From NCBI GenBank assembly GCA_014885115.2, contig WKLE02000447.1, positions 1 to 16,968 of the forward strand: a stretch of 16,968 nt of DNA, given 5' to 3'. The translations under genes and the position numbers were made by a program. The stretch comes from Asterionellopsis glacialis. Taxonomy: Eukaryota > Bacillariophyta > Plagiogrammaphyceae > Rhaphoneidales > Asterionellopsidaceae. A model generated the notes under the pieces. The model made no database searches. It had not been told where the DNA came from and saw nothing but the letters and a program-made list of their open reading frames with translations. Positions 1 through 9,307 of this stretch are shown piece by piece (within the stretch, counting starts at the first letter, position 1; each line of letters begins with the position of its first letter).

Positions 1-207
1 ATTGACAGCACCGTAGGTATCTTCAAGATAGGCAAAAGTATGGGAAACCTGTGGGATACTTCCAATAGGTTCGAACGATTCGGGACAAGGCGGCGTTAGG
101 GAATCGGCACGATTCCCAGAGAAGAAAAAAGGTAGTCGAGACAAATCAACGTCACCATCAAAGTTATTGGTAGTGCCCGCAAGATTATGATTGAAGTACC
201 TACAAGA
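1..207 (-). CDS. Partial open frame at the left edge, probable terminal exon of an unknown gene
   Basis: Reading the minus strand from 207 down to 1 gives 69 uninterrupted codons that continue off the window, after a TAA at 210-208. There is no ATG in the open part. The frame could begin at a splice acceptor ending TTGTAG just before about position 200, joining an exon outside or further right. The translation is not low-complexity: it contains GTTNNFDGDVDLSR, then LPFFFSGNRADSLTPPCPE, then HTFAYLEDTYGAVN at the edge. I do not recognise a family. A short ATG-led stretch at about 331-240 (starting MVSLSSVFYQQE) could be an upstream exon, but no GT-AG pairing I tried kept the frame cleanly. That the stretch is coding rests only on length and composition, so it is tentative. 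It lies on the same strand as, and downstream of, the ATPase gene. Confidence 0.35.
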
Positions 208-606
208 TTAGGTCCAGATCGTTTAGAATCCTATCAATAACAATAGTCTACCAAACCATATGTTCCTGCAGTTGATACAGACTGCTTGATCACTTCTTGT
301 TGGTAAAAGACGCTTGAGAGGGAAACCATCTTGGACACATTACAGAGCTAGATATATTTTCTATTACGAATAGGCAATTTCGTAAGGACCAGATGTTCTA
401 AACAAAATACAAAATACAAATTACAATCAATGTTTGGATCGGAAACAGATAGTTGTCTACACGAAGATAATTGCAGAAAGTTGCAAGATTATGTCTATAG
501 AAAAATATTACAGTATTGAAAATGAACCGGACACGAGATTGTCTACATAAGCTCCTCATCAGCAAAAAATTAAAATTGAATTAAATGATTTACAAACTTA
601 TATCCT
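208..606. other. Intergenic or intronic stretch, nothing firm
   Basis: AT-rich DNA between the stop codon of the ATPase gene and the open frame at the left edge. It presumably holds the ATPase 3' untranslated region and polyadenylation site. I see no RNA gene, no long frame and no strong repeat, apart from a short run of repeated ACAAAATACAAA units near 403-421. Confidence 0.5.
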
Positions 607-3600
607 TCAGGACTGAGAAAGGAATGGGAATTTCTTACTCATTTGTGCCACTTTGGCTATTGAACCCCACTTTCCATACAGAGAGTAAGCTTTCTTGAGA
701 AATGAAACAGAACCAGCTGCATCTCCACAGCGTCGTAAAGCCAGACCTGCTCGTTCATTGGTAAAAGCTTGTTCGTGTATAAACCCTTCGGTCTCTGCAA
801 GCTCTACAGAGCGCTGGTACATAGGGATTGCAAGGTCAAGCTTACCCTTCAGAACAAAAAACTCTGCTTCCAACAAAAATGCCTTGTTAGTGAAATTGTT
901 TGGACAATAGCGAGACAATTTCTTCAAATATTTTAGCGTTGTCTTTGCATTGGATAGGTGTTTTTTTCGATGTGTCCCAAACTCTTGTAAATACGCCAAT
1001 GATGACAACCCATCGTAAAAACATTGCCAATGAAAACCAATTCGACATTTGTTACCCTGGCATAGTCGACTTTTTTCAGCCATCTCTGAAGCAAGTTCAT
1101 AGTCATTCATGATGTACGCAATAATCATTCTCCATATTGGAAGTCGCATTGCAGCTGTAGTATTACTAGAAGATTCAACAGAATCCATAAATTTTTCTTG
1201 ATTAATAATTTCACCGGTCAATATGCAGGGATCTTCAGAATGTCCCAACAGGTTAAGGATTGCTTGTGCAGCAGGGTATGACAACGCCAAAATATGGTCT
1301 TGTTTATACTCCGCCATCACTTTCAATAGTGGCGCAAAAAGCTTTTCCTGTTCCTCCAAAGGCTTCCCAACAACAAAGTTGTATGTGATAAAGATACATG
1401 CGCCAGCCATCGCGAACTCGACATCGCCAGTTTCTAATCCAACCTGAAACACATTCTTAAGCGGTTCTTCAATATCTCTTACAGGTCGTATATAGTAAGA
1501 AAGCATGCCATAAGCCATGAGGTAAACCCTGGGTAGCCACTCTTTAATTTTGTAACTCTCAAAAATTTTCAACCCCAATGTTGAAAAACGTTGCGTTTCC
1601 TCCAACTTGTTCAACGTAGCCATTAGAAGAGCATAACAACCAAAGCCATGTGCTGATACTGCACAAGGACCGTACTTGATCTAAAATATTCAAACGAGAA
1701 ACATGTTGACAGGGTGAAACATACAGCATCCCCCCCAAAAGTGAGCAAACTCTTAATACGGTACTCTAGATAGACCCAGACTTGCTGTCTAAAAGATATT
1801 ACCAGCCCGTATCCAAGACCACTAACTTACCGTTAATTGCACCATCCGGCATGGGATAAATGCAAAGTGTTCCATTTTAGCCATCCACACATAAAAGGTA
1901 AGGAGATTCAAGATACTCATGGCGGCAATCTTGTCAGGGTCACACATTGCCGGTTGATCCATTATGTCACTATCTGATTTGCCTTGGAGCATCCACCTTG
2001 TTTTTTTCAAGTCGGCCAGTACACGAAGTCGACTTGTATTGGATGGTATCTTTTCACCGAGATCTTCCAATAGCGAAAAACCTGTTTCACAAGCCTCATT
2101 CAATTGATGACGTGCCCCAAGAGCAAAAATCTTGGTTGAATATGCTGGAATCTTGTCACGTAGCGACCTCGCATTGGAGAAAACTTCACGAATATATTTG
2201 TCCATCACATCAAATTCAGCAGTACAATACTTAGCTTCCGCTACTGCATTGTGCAAATCAAGAGATAGGTAATATTGGTCTCGCCAATTCCGCTCGCTTA
2301 ATGATTCTATTCCAAGAATAAAGTACTTGGCTGCAGTCTTAAAGTCTGAACAGCGGGTAGCCTTTTGTCCTGCTCCCAAACATAGTGTAGCAAATTCATC
2401 CTTTTCATCTTGGTTCTCCAGTAGACTACTACCACGCCCCATCTGATCAACAACAAGATAAAGATGCATTTCAATTTCTTCTTTAGACAAATTCGTTCGT
2501 AACTTCCGACCAATCTCAAGATGAATCTCAGCCTTTTCTTTGTGAGGAAGAAGAGAGTAGGCAGCTTGTTGCACGCGATCATGAGCGAATCTGTAAAATC
2601 CACCATCGTCTACCTCGACAATCAACCCATTTTCAACAGCTTCATCAACAGCACTTGACACATCTATTTCAGACAAAATATCTGTCAACAAATGTTCATC
2701 AAATTCTGCACCAAGACAAGCAGCAGTCATCAAAACATTTTGAACATCAAAAGAAAGACGTTGTAGTCTATGCATCATCAAATCGACAACATTACTGACA
2801 CCTTTCTCCCAGGCTTTCAAATCCTCGGTACTCCATTGCCACCTTCCATTACTATCCTTACTTAAGATTTCATTCTTACATAGTGATTCCAATGCCTGTA
2901 CAACGAAAAGGATGTTTCCCTTTGTTTTCTTGTACACAGCCCTAAATAATGGTCTCGCTTCTTCCTTTGGAATATGAAGTACATCTGATACAATATCTTC
3001 TACTGCTTCGAGTGTTAGGTTATGCACTTCGATTGGTACGATCGTTGCTTGATTCTTATTTTCAATGGTACGAAGAAAGTCGGCAAATTCATCCTCAAAT
3101 TCAACCTCATCATACCGACAGGCTCCGATAAGGACAAGACCGGGACATGTTTGGTCACACGCTAAAAAACGCAACAAATCTATTGTAGCAGAATCTGCCC
3201 ATTGTAAATCGTCCAAAAAAAGAACGAAAGGTTTGGTAGGCGAACTTATAGTCCGTACAAGATTCCGTGTTGCAATAAACAATCTCTGTGTAGCTTTAGT
3301 TCCTCGGATACTCGATGATCTAGATTGACAACCCACAATTTGTTCAAATGCTGGTATAATATCTGTCAACAACTGAATGTCCGTACGAAGTGATGTTTGT
3401 ATCTCTTCTTTCATTTCTCTCACGTATGTTTGGTCTGGATGATTCACCAATAAAAACACGTATTCAGTAAATGCTGATACAAGTGCAGCATAAGGTTCTG
3501 ACTTTTGTAATTGATCAAATTTGCCAGTCACAAAATATCCACCAACTTCGGTGGATGAAACATAATGTCGTATAGTTTGTGCAAGAGCTGTTTTTCCTGT

Positions 3601-3774
3601 ACCGCTTTTACCTGCTAGCAAAATAAATTCATTACAACTTTCTTTGGATAATCGTTTATGGTAGGCAGCCAATATTTTTTCTTGTTCAGTGGCACGATCA
3701 TACAGCACACCATTTTCAAGAAAAGACAAATCTAGTAACTGCTGTTGCTGCTGCGTCATGATGATGGGTATCAT
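607..3774 (-). CDS. AAA_16/STAND-type ATPase with TPR-like repeats, two exons, 1005 aa
   Basis: Exon 1 is 3774-1831 (648 codons) and exon 2 is 1680-607 (357 codons plus stop), joined in phase 0. The N-terminal half is a P-loop ATPase: Walker A GKSGTGKT at residues 55-62, Walker B KPFVLFLDDLQWAD at 181-194, a sensor-like GACRYDE at 217-223, and the TKGNILFVVQ motif that follows in AAA_16 proteins. The remainder is alpha-helical and repeat-like. It ends at residues 930-1005 in a TPR-like tail with the signature YGKWGSIAKV...KKFPFL. In cyanobacterial multidomain kinases the same ATPase-TPR module sits between a Ser/Thr kinase and a histidine kinase. Here both are absent: an in-frame TGA lies about 36 bases before the start, and a stop directly follows the tail. 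The start could also be Met6 (position 3759), just before a QQQQQ run. An NTP-driven signalling scaffold is likely; the ligand is unknown. Confidence 0.85.
1681..1830 (-). other. 150 bp intron of the ATPase gene
   Basis: On the minus strand the coding sequence reads ...CAATTAACG then GTAAGTTAGT at 1830-1821, a consensus donor. The acceptor is TTGAATATTTTAG ending at 1681, followed by ATCAAGTACGGT. Splicing joins MVQLT to IKYGPCAVSAHGFG in the same frame as the downstream exon. That gives the junction expected in this protein family, whereas reading through hits a TAG at 1824-1822. Both splice sites and frame continuity agree, so an intron is much more likely than two separate genes. Confidence 0.85.
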
Positions 3775-4029
3775 ATATTGTTTGGAAGTTACTAAATATT
3801 TTTTTCAAATGACGCTTTTCTTTTTTATCAGAGAACAAGGACGATGATCTTGGGTAACAAAAAATGCAGAGCGGATCGTGGAAAACTGAAGTTTCAAGGA
3901 GGGAACATGAAACTTATCGGAATCTGCACTTGACGGTTCCTCGACTAGTCTAGGAGTAAAAATATTTATAAATGTCCTTGTGTTGCAGTTCGCTGAGGAA
4001 TATTCTATACTCTTACCATGTACTCTACA

Positions 4030-4090
4030 GTACCGTACCAGGTAATTGAATAGATGAAATACCTGGTACCTGGTGCACCTGGTACTGTAC
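4030..4090. repeat. GTACC/ACCTGGTAC palindromic repeat cluster
   Basis: Interleaved copies of GTACC and its reverse complement: GTACCGTACCAGGTA at 4030-4044, then ACCTGGTACCTGG, GTGCACCTGG and TACTGTAC running through 4061-4090. The same vocabulary recurs near 4246, 10731, 14024 and 16511, always between genes. This copy is 256-316 bp upstream of the ATPase start. Function unknown. Confidence 0.75.
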
Positions 4091-4115
4091 TTAAAAAGTA
4101 ACAGGCATTATTTTG

Positions 4116-4155
4116 GAGGGCTACTAGGGTTCTTATTTAAAAAAAAATAGCCCTC
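4116..4155. repeat. Short inverted repeat (hairpin-like)
   Basis: GAGGGCTA at 4116-4123 is matched by TAGCCCTC at 4148-4155 across a 24-base AT-rich loop that includes a run of about nine A. It could be the trace of a miniature element or a hairpin in a transcript. The stem is only 8 bp, so chance is possible. Confidence 0.4.
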
Positions 4156-4176
4156 TACAACTGCACTGTTTAATAA

Positions 4177-4192
4177 TTAAGGTATACCTTAA
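4177..4192. repeat. Perfect 16 bp palindrome
   Basis: TTAAGGTATACCTTAA is its own reverse complement. It lies 22 bp right of the inverted repeat and 54 bp left of the next GTAC palindrome. It could be a dimeric protein-binding site. There is no other support. Confidence 0.5.
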
Positions 4193-4245
4193 ATAACACA
4201 TTATATATTGTAATATCTGCGAAAGTACTAGTAAGTATATATGCA

Positions 4246-4259
4246 GTACAGTACTGTAC
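4246..4259. repeat. GTAC-type 14 bp palindrome
   Basis: GTACAGTACTGTAC is a perfect palindrome followed by CACC. It belongs to the same dispersed GTACC family as 4030-4090. Confidence 0.6.
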
Positions 4260-5054
4260 CACCATCAGAGGTTGTCAGAACGTTAGGAATAGTCATCCAT
4301 AATGTCGTATTGTAGGTTGTCAGAAGCATTTTTACGAACAACAATCATGGCCTTAAAGTCTTTATATCTCTCTCAGAGACCAATGCTCCTGTCTAAGCCA
4401 GACGTAGACGGGACAGGTCCAATCGATTCCTGGTTCCGGTATCTTTGTTCTTTCCTACCTAACAAAAATGTTCCACCTGGGCATAAATGTTATTAACCGT
4501 ATGAAATGATACCAAAAAACCTTGTACTTAAACTTGAAAAGGAAGACATTGTTGTTCTAGGAAATAAGTATTGTATATGTATTAAAAATACATGAAGTAG
4601 ACATTGTGAGGGGTACAGATGCTTCATGAAAAATTCTCGAAAAATCTGGGATCGTGAACCTAAATCTTTCCAATGCCGATTTTTCAATCGAAACGTTCCG
4701 ATAGCGGCGGCATCTTTTCTTCTACAGAGCTTCTACGTATTTACTATCAAGCAAAGAGTATGGTTCTGCAGCACATTTGAAAACTCGTATCAGATATTTC
4801 CTGTTTACAGCAAGAATAATTTTTCTCGTGCAATAAATACCATTGTCCAGCGATTGCCCCATCAGCAGCAGTCAAACACCACCTGCAAGGAAAGAGCTAC
4901 CGACACTCTCTGTAGGGCATGTGCCACAAGATCAAGATCCACTAAACAGAAAAAGCTGAACAACATCCCAAAAGCAAGATAAAGCTACTGCTACATCTGC
5001 AGAAGACCCTTCCAATTTAGAAGATAAAACATGTAAGACTACACAAGAAAACCA

Positions 5055-5701
5055 GTGAAGTCAGGGGTAAATACAACTCAAGAAGTAGCCACTTCTAACC
5101 TGCCATCTCTTGAAGTATTGCCAGTAAAGACAGATATGGTTATGAAGTCAGATGTGATCATGAAGGACACCATACTGTATGAGTCCTGCATAAAATCTCT
5201 ACTCTTATCTCATCCTGCTTTTAAGACTACAATAAAATCCAACAATGATAGTTTTGGATTCTTTACACGTCCACTTAGAGAATTCCTTGAGGAAGATGAA
5301 GTTGTGAGTTCTGAATTCCTAGACTATATATCCAAGCACAACTTTGAGAAATCAGACTATGTGAAGGGTGACCATCCATACATATGGGTAACTATTGTTA
5401 GACCTTTGGTAGATTACTACAATTACTGTAGTACTGATGAAGAGGACATGCCTTTAGCATTTCAGAATCAATTAAATTGAATAAGTCCTTGGAAAAATTC
5501 TATCAGGATGATTTCCTTGAAAATGCAGAAAATGATGAAGGAATAAAGCGTGCAATTAGTAGCTCTTCAACTTTGGTTGTACATGCAGGTCTAATACCAG
5601 ATCTACCTTCAAGCAAGTGGGATGAGTTACAGATTCTTGGTGTCATCAATTTTTCCTACCAACAAGAGCATATTTTTGAATTACATGGCTTCATCTGTTA
5701 G
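5055..5701 (+). pseudogene. Broken coding region upstream of the GNAT-like frame
   Basis: Two overlapping frames appear to be one reading interrupted by a frameshift near 5440-5480. The first (5055-5480) ends ...STDEEDMPLAFQNQLN. The second is open from about 5462 as SESIKLNKSLEKFYQDD and continues to a TAG at 5699-5701. Between them they encode roughly 210 residues rich in D, E, S and L, including HPYIWVTIVRPLVDYYNY and VVHAGLIPDLPSSKWDEL. I recognise no domain in this part. Upstream, 4905-5054 contains short S/T/Q/E-rich stretches broken by stops, which may be the disordered N-terminus of the same ancestral protein. All codons avoid CpG except at 5268 and 5549. Confidence 0.4.
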
Positions 5702-5739
5702 AGAATTAAAAGAGTTCTTCAAAACCAAACAAGTAAAAA

Positions 5740-6840
5740 ATGCCTATGAAGAGTGCTTCACCACACTATCACCACCAAGGATTAGGGCATTTTATGCTGA
5801 CCCTTCTACAAAAATTCAGCAGTATGTACAATTTACATGGTGATCTACCTATACCTAATACAACATTGCCCCTGTATGCTCAAGCTGCTGTCAACAGCCA
5901 GAATACAGTGCAGTTTTATGTTAGAAATGGTTTCAGGAATCAATATGCTGATGATTACACAGAAGAACAATTAAAAAAGGCAAATGAAGACAGTGATATT
6001 CTACATGAAGACATTTTGGAGTATTTGTCTGATGATTTGACAAATAGAGTATTAGATGATGCTGAACCATCTGATACACCAGTTGTCAAATATAAAACAG
6101 GTATATATGTCTACTTTTTCACCAAGGTTTGCATAACTTACAGGATGGCTCTTTTGAAAATGGTTGGAAAGATCTATGATCAACTTAAGATCTTTGATAA
6201 CTACAGTTATGGTCTTCCTGAAGAAATTATGAAAGCAAGAACTCCAAATCCACAAGAAAAAATAGTGGATGTAGTAGCTGGACCTTTAGTTAGTCCAGTT
6301 GTAATGCTTCCAGATAATGTTGTTAGTTCTGGAGTAATTACACAAGAAGATGAAGATGATGAAGCTTCCAAAAATGAATCAGAAGATCCAGATGATGGAG
6401 ACTTTGAAGAATCTCAAGATGGATCAGAAGAACAAGAAGGTTCAGAAGAATTTGATGAAGAGGAGGGTGAAGAACAGCAGTCAGATGAAAATAGGAAACT
6501 ATCTGCAAGAAATCAAGATTATTCTGATGCAATTGATGATGGAGAAGACTCAGATTATGATAAAGAAAAATCAACAAAGGAAGAAACCAAAGGTATAAGA
6601 AAATCTTTAAGAAAAAAGCAAACATCAACAAGCACAGAGAAACTTGCTTCAAGAAGATCACCAAGAAAATCATATGCTGGTATGGACAGTGGTGCATATT
6701 ATGAAGCTTATATACCAACATATGAACCTAGTGATATGACAGGAGATAAAAGACAAATTCCCCAAGAAAGACAGACACTGATGCCCTGGCTGTTGTATCA
6801 GCAGAACCAGTTATATCCTCCTCACAAACTAAAGGAATAG
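5740..6840 (+). pseudogene. GNAT-like domain with long acidic then basic tail; longest intact frame of the CpG-free block
   Basis: 366 codons from an ATG at 5740. Residues 13-20 (QGLGHFML) resemble the acetyl-CoA-binding motif A of GNAT N-acetyltransferases. Residues 45-65 (starting LYAQAAVNSQNTVQFY, ending VRNGF) match the later GNAT strand-helix motif with its typical N..(S)..FY..NGF pattern. The front of a normal GNAT fold is missing from this frame: an in-frame TAA lies at 5734, and frame 0 overlaps here with YEECFTTLSPP. The 5' end is therefore probably frameshifted. Residues 202-276 are strongly acidic, and 284-310 are basic (IRKSLRKK, ASRRSPRKS), resembling a nuclear or DNA-binding tail. 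All 14 arginines use AGA/AGG and there is not one CpG. It might still be translated, but the surrounding breaks argue for a remnant. Acetyltransferase activity is not established. Confidence 0.45.
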
Positions 6841-6869
6841 TCAAATCCTTTGTCATCAAGAGCTTCTGA

Positions 6870-7334
6870 TGTGGTGGATGTAACATAACTGATACCAAGG
6901 TTAGCAATGATCTTATATGTATGCACTGCAATGAATACCTACATGGATCATTTTGTTGCAGGTTAAGAAAACATGATATGACAACTGCAAGATGGTCCAG
7001 AGGTTTCATTGGCCAGCATGAAGAATCTCATCCTTTTATTGCAGTGTGCAAACTCTGTGACAGTAAAAGAATGACAATGACACCAGACCAATGTGTCACA
7101 TGAGTATGTAATTCTGGATATTTAAATGCATTTCATATTGTCTGCTATCACTACCAAGAGAATTTACATAAATTTGTTCTCAACAAATGCTATGAATGTC
7201 AGAAACCTGTGCAGGCTCAGTGTGGCATTGGGGTTTTTGATGAAAGAAAATCCACTGCAACATTGAAAGTCCCTGTTTGTTTGGTATGCAATTATTTAAC
7301 AAACTCTATCAGGTTTAAATCAGGCAATCTCTGA
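6870..7334 (+). pseudogene. PHD-like zinc-finger region, interrupted by TGA stops
   Basis: Frame 0 from 6870 to the stop at 7332-7334, with a TGA at 7101-7103 and another TGA just before it at 6867. It encodes five CxxC pairs: CGGC, CMHC, CKLC, CYEC and CLVC. The first module reads CGGC-x12-CMHCNEYLHGSFC and later VCKLC, close to the PHD pattern (C-x2-C...C-x2-C-x4-H...C...C-x2-C), with H-x3-C instead of the usual H-x2-C. After the TGA a second module has VCNSGYLNAFHIVCY, with the PHD-style F-H-x2-C, and then KCYEC. PHD fingers usually read histone tails. The reading follows the GNAT-acidic frame in a different frame, so a frameshift near 6840 separates them. Confidence 0.45.
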
Positions 7335-7836
7335 CAAAGGAAATTTAATTATATCAAAAACTTCCCTAGGACCTATGCATGATAGTGACAAGTTTAAGAA
7401 CCATTCAGTAGCAAGGATTGCTGTATTCAGAGACAAAGCCAAATGTCTTCCAAGAATTGGTCCAGAAGAACTTCACCATTTCATTGATCCTCCAAAGGAA
7501 GTTTGGAAAGAAAATTATAAGCCTACCAAGATATTTATATCTACTTCTGCACATCTGTATGCACCTATACTCTATACTTCTGATGGACATTATCTCAGGA
7601 GAGACACATGACTCAATGACACTATTATTACAGCTTATGCACCAGTGTGCAATGCTCTAACAGAAGACAACTTGAATTGCCTTTTTTTGAAACCAGAATC
7701 ATCTTATGGATGGGATTTAAATATATCCAAGAAAAAGAAAAGTAATAGATCTGATGAACAAGAGCTCAAGGAAGCTAAAAGATCTGATAAAGAGCTCAAG
7801 GGTGGACTTTGTGATCTATGTTTTGTGGTGCCATAG
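7300..7836 (+). pseudogene. Fragment resembling the N-terminal part of a Ulp1/SENP (C48) protease domain
   Basis: Frame 1 is open from 7300 (after a TAA) to a TGA at 7609-7611, then open again to 7836. It overlaps the end of the zinc-finger frame, implying a frameshift near 7300-7334. Across the TGA it reads GHYLRRDT-stop-LNDTIITAY. In Ulp1/SENP SUMO proteases the first core helix carries W-LND-x-I-I-x-x-Y, so the TGA stands where tryptophan (TGG) is expected. Downstream is LFLKPESSYGWDL followed by a lysine/glutamate-rich stretch with an imperfect repeat (RSDEQELKE, RSDKELKG). The catalytic His, Asp and Cys segments are not found; the coding signal ends where an opposite-strand fragment begins. 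The assignment rests on one motif and is tentative. Confidence 0.35.
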
Positions 7837-8205
7837 GAAGACCAAGCATTGCTTCTATGTCTCCTGCATTAATTGCATCTACATTAGGGCTGAATGGAGC
7901 ATTATTAGAGGCAGCTGCAACATCACTTGTCTCAAAACATTCATTGACTAATTGAATTGGGTCTTGATCAGCATGTTGATAAGCAATGCTAGTTGCAACA
8001 GGATTTGAATAATGTAACATGGATTAGAGTATCTTTTCATTGATGACCCATACCTCATTAGATTACAGCAAAAATCTGTCATATCAATGTGTCTTGTTAG
8101 TGCTCTATCTGAGTTTAAGATCTGACCACATCCTTGGCAACTTAATGCAGCATGCTTGTGTTTTGTAGCATTATATGGTATCTTGGACAATGATCTCTTG
8201 GACAT
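7796..8205 (-). pseudogene. Opposite-strand fragment with a C2HC zinc finger
   Basis: Minus-strand frame from an ATG at 8205: MSKRSLSKIPYNATKHKH, then a finger with Cys23, Cys26, His39 and Cys46 (CQGC...LTRHIDMTDFC). It apparently shifts frame near 8020-8040, after which another frame stays open to 7796 (QDPIQLVNECFETSDVAAA, ending GLPMAPQNIDHKVHP). A basic N-terminus followed by a single zinc finger is common in transposon-encoded and DNA-binding proteins, but I cannot name a family. Its 3' end coincides with the end of the plus-strand Ulp1-like fragment. It contains no CpG. Confidence 0.35.
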
Positions 8206-9307
8206 TTTTTGAGAAAATGGGATGAGTGTGATGGTTAGTAAAATCTATTATAGGGATACAAAAGGAATTATAAAGTAGAAATATTACCAGTCAATTAATG
8301 ATTTGAAGGCAAGCACAGGATTTTGTGATTCATCATTCATATAATTGACTTGATACCAAATTTATGTGACAAGAAAAATAATTGTGCGGTTGAGACACTG
8401 TTACAACTGATACATTCTCCTAAATTGGTATATGCTGGCGGGGGCATGTGTTGCATGCCAATGACATGTGTTACTTAGAGAAACAAAAATTTGATGAGCT
8501 GGCACTCTTTCCAATAATTAGTGACTGAAATATTTGAACCCATGCCATATTTTATGTGAGTGCTGATGTATGTTGGACACCAGACAGACTGAATAGTGGA
8601 TGGGTGGTCAGACTTTTGTAGCAAGTGGTGTGGGTTTCCACTCTGATGTTCTCCTCAATAATTAATCCACAAAACAGAACACAGCTTGTTGATTGTCAAA
8701 TTGTCATGGTGAGCTTTAATGGTGTAACAACTAGTCTGGTTGACCTCCATTTGCCAAGCCATTGTCATTGACTCCCAAGCTCAAAGCTTCATTCAATCAT
8801 TAATCATCAGAAGCATTTATGTCATTTGATCAGTCAATCTGTGAGCTCCCTGTGAAAAGATGGATGCAACATAATATGCAACGCAACCTGGCATACAACC
8901 ACACAACCCTTCCAGAGTCTAAAAGCACTGGATGCATGCAGACTAGGACTAAAGCATGGAATGTCATGTGATGTACCAAATTATGTTAGAAAGTCACCAT
9001 TTGATATCACATGATGATGTGGACATAATAAGTGGTTTTCTGAAGAAAACAGACAAAATCCTTCACTCCAAGATCAAATCTCTCTCCATCAATCTCCCCT
9101 TTGTTCTTCTTCCCATTCTTCCAAAGACAACTTTCAAGTGTGTGTCAAAATTCAAATTTGGACACACGAAATTTTTTATGTTTTTTTCAGACACTGGAAA
9201 AAATCAAAACTCCTTTTTAAAATTCAGTTCTTTCCAAGTTCACATAATTTGTATGCAACACACTTACATCATGTCATCCATTCATTTCATAATTTTTAAT
9301 ATCATAT
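8206..9307. other. CpG-poor stretch without recognisable genes
   Basis: Five CpG in 1.1 kb. A 119-codon plus frame at 8956-9315 is F/I/S/H-rich with no domain and looks like chance. On the minus strand a short frame near 8784-8666 (MTMAWQMEVNQTS, ending NKLCSVLWINY) could be a remnant but is isolated. Minor inverted repeats exist, for example CATGTGAT near 8964 and ATCACATG near 9006. Otherwise nothing. Confidence 0.5.

Larger units (their letters stand above)
3775..4902. other. Intergenic region with several palindromic repeats
   Basis: About 1.1 kb between the ATPase start and the CpG-poor block. It holds the 5' flank of the ATPase gene, the GTACC palindrome cluster, an inverted repeat and a 16 bp palindrome listed separately. 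Open frames here (for example 4626-4982, 118 codons) have no recognisable domain and look like chance. CpG density is ordinary up to about 4903. Confidence 0.6.

Noticed and set aside
66..90. tRNA B-box-like GGTTCGAACGATTCG
   Set aside because: No A box at the right distance and no cloverleaf arms around it; the region reads as coding on the minus strand.
4626..4982. 118-codon plus-strand frame
   Set aside because: It straddles the boundary of the CpG-poor block, has no domain, and another frame carries the more coding-like S/T/E-rich sequence after 4905.
6338..6721. 127-codon minus-strand Leu/His-rich frame
   Set aside because: It is the antisense shadow of the acidic tail: GAA/GAT codons read backwards give Leu, Phe and His.
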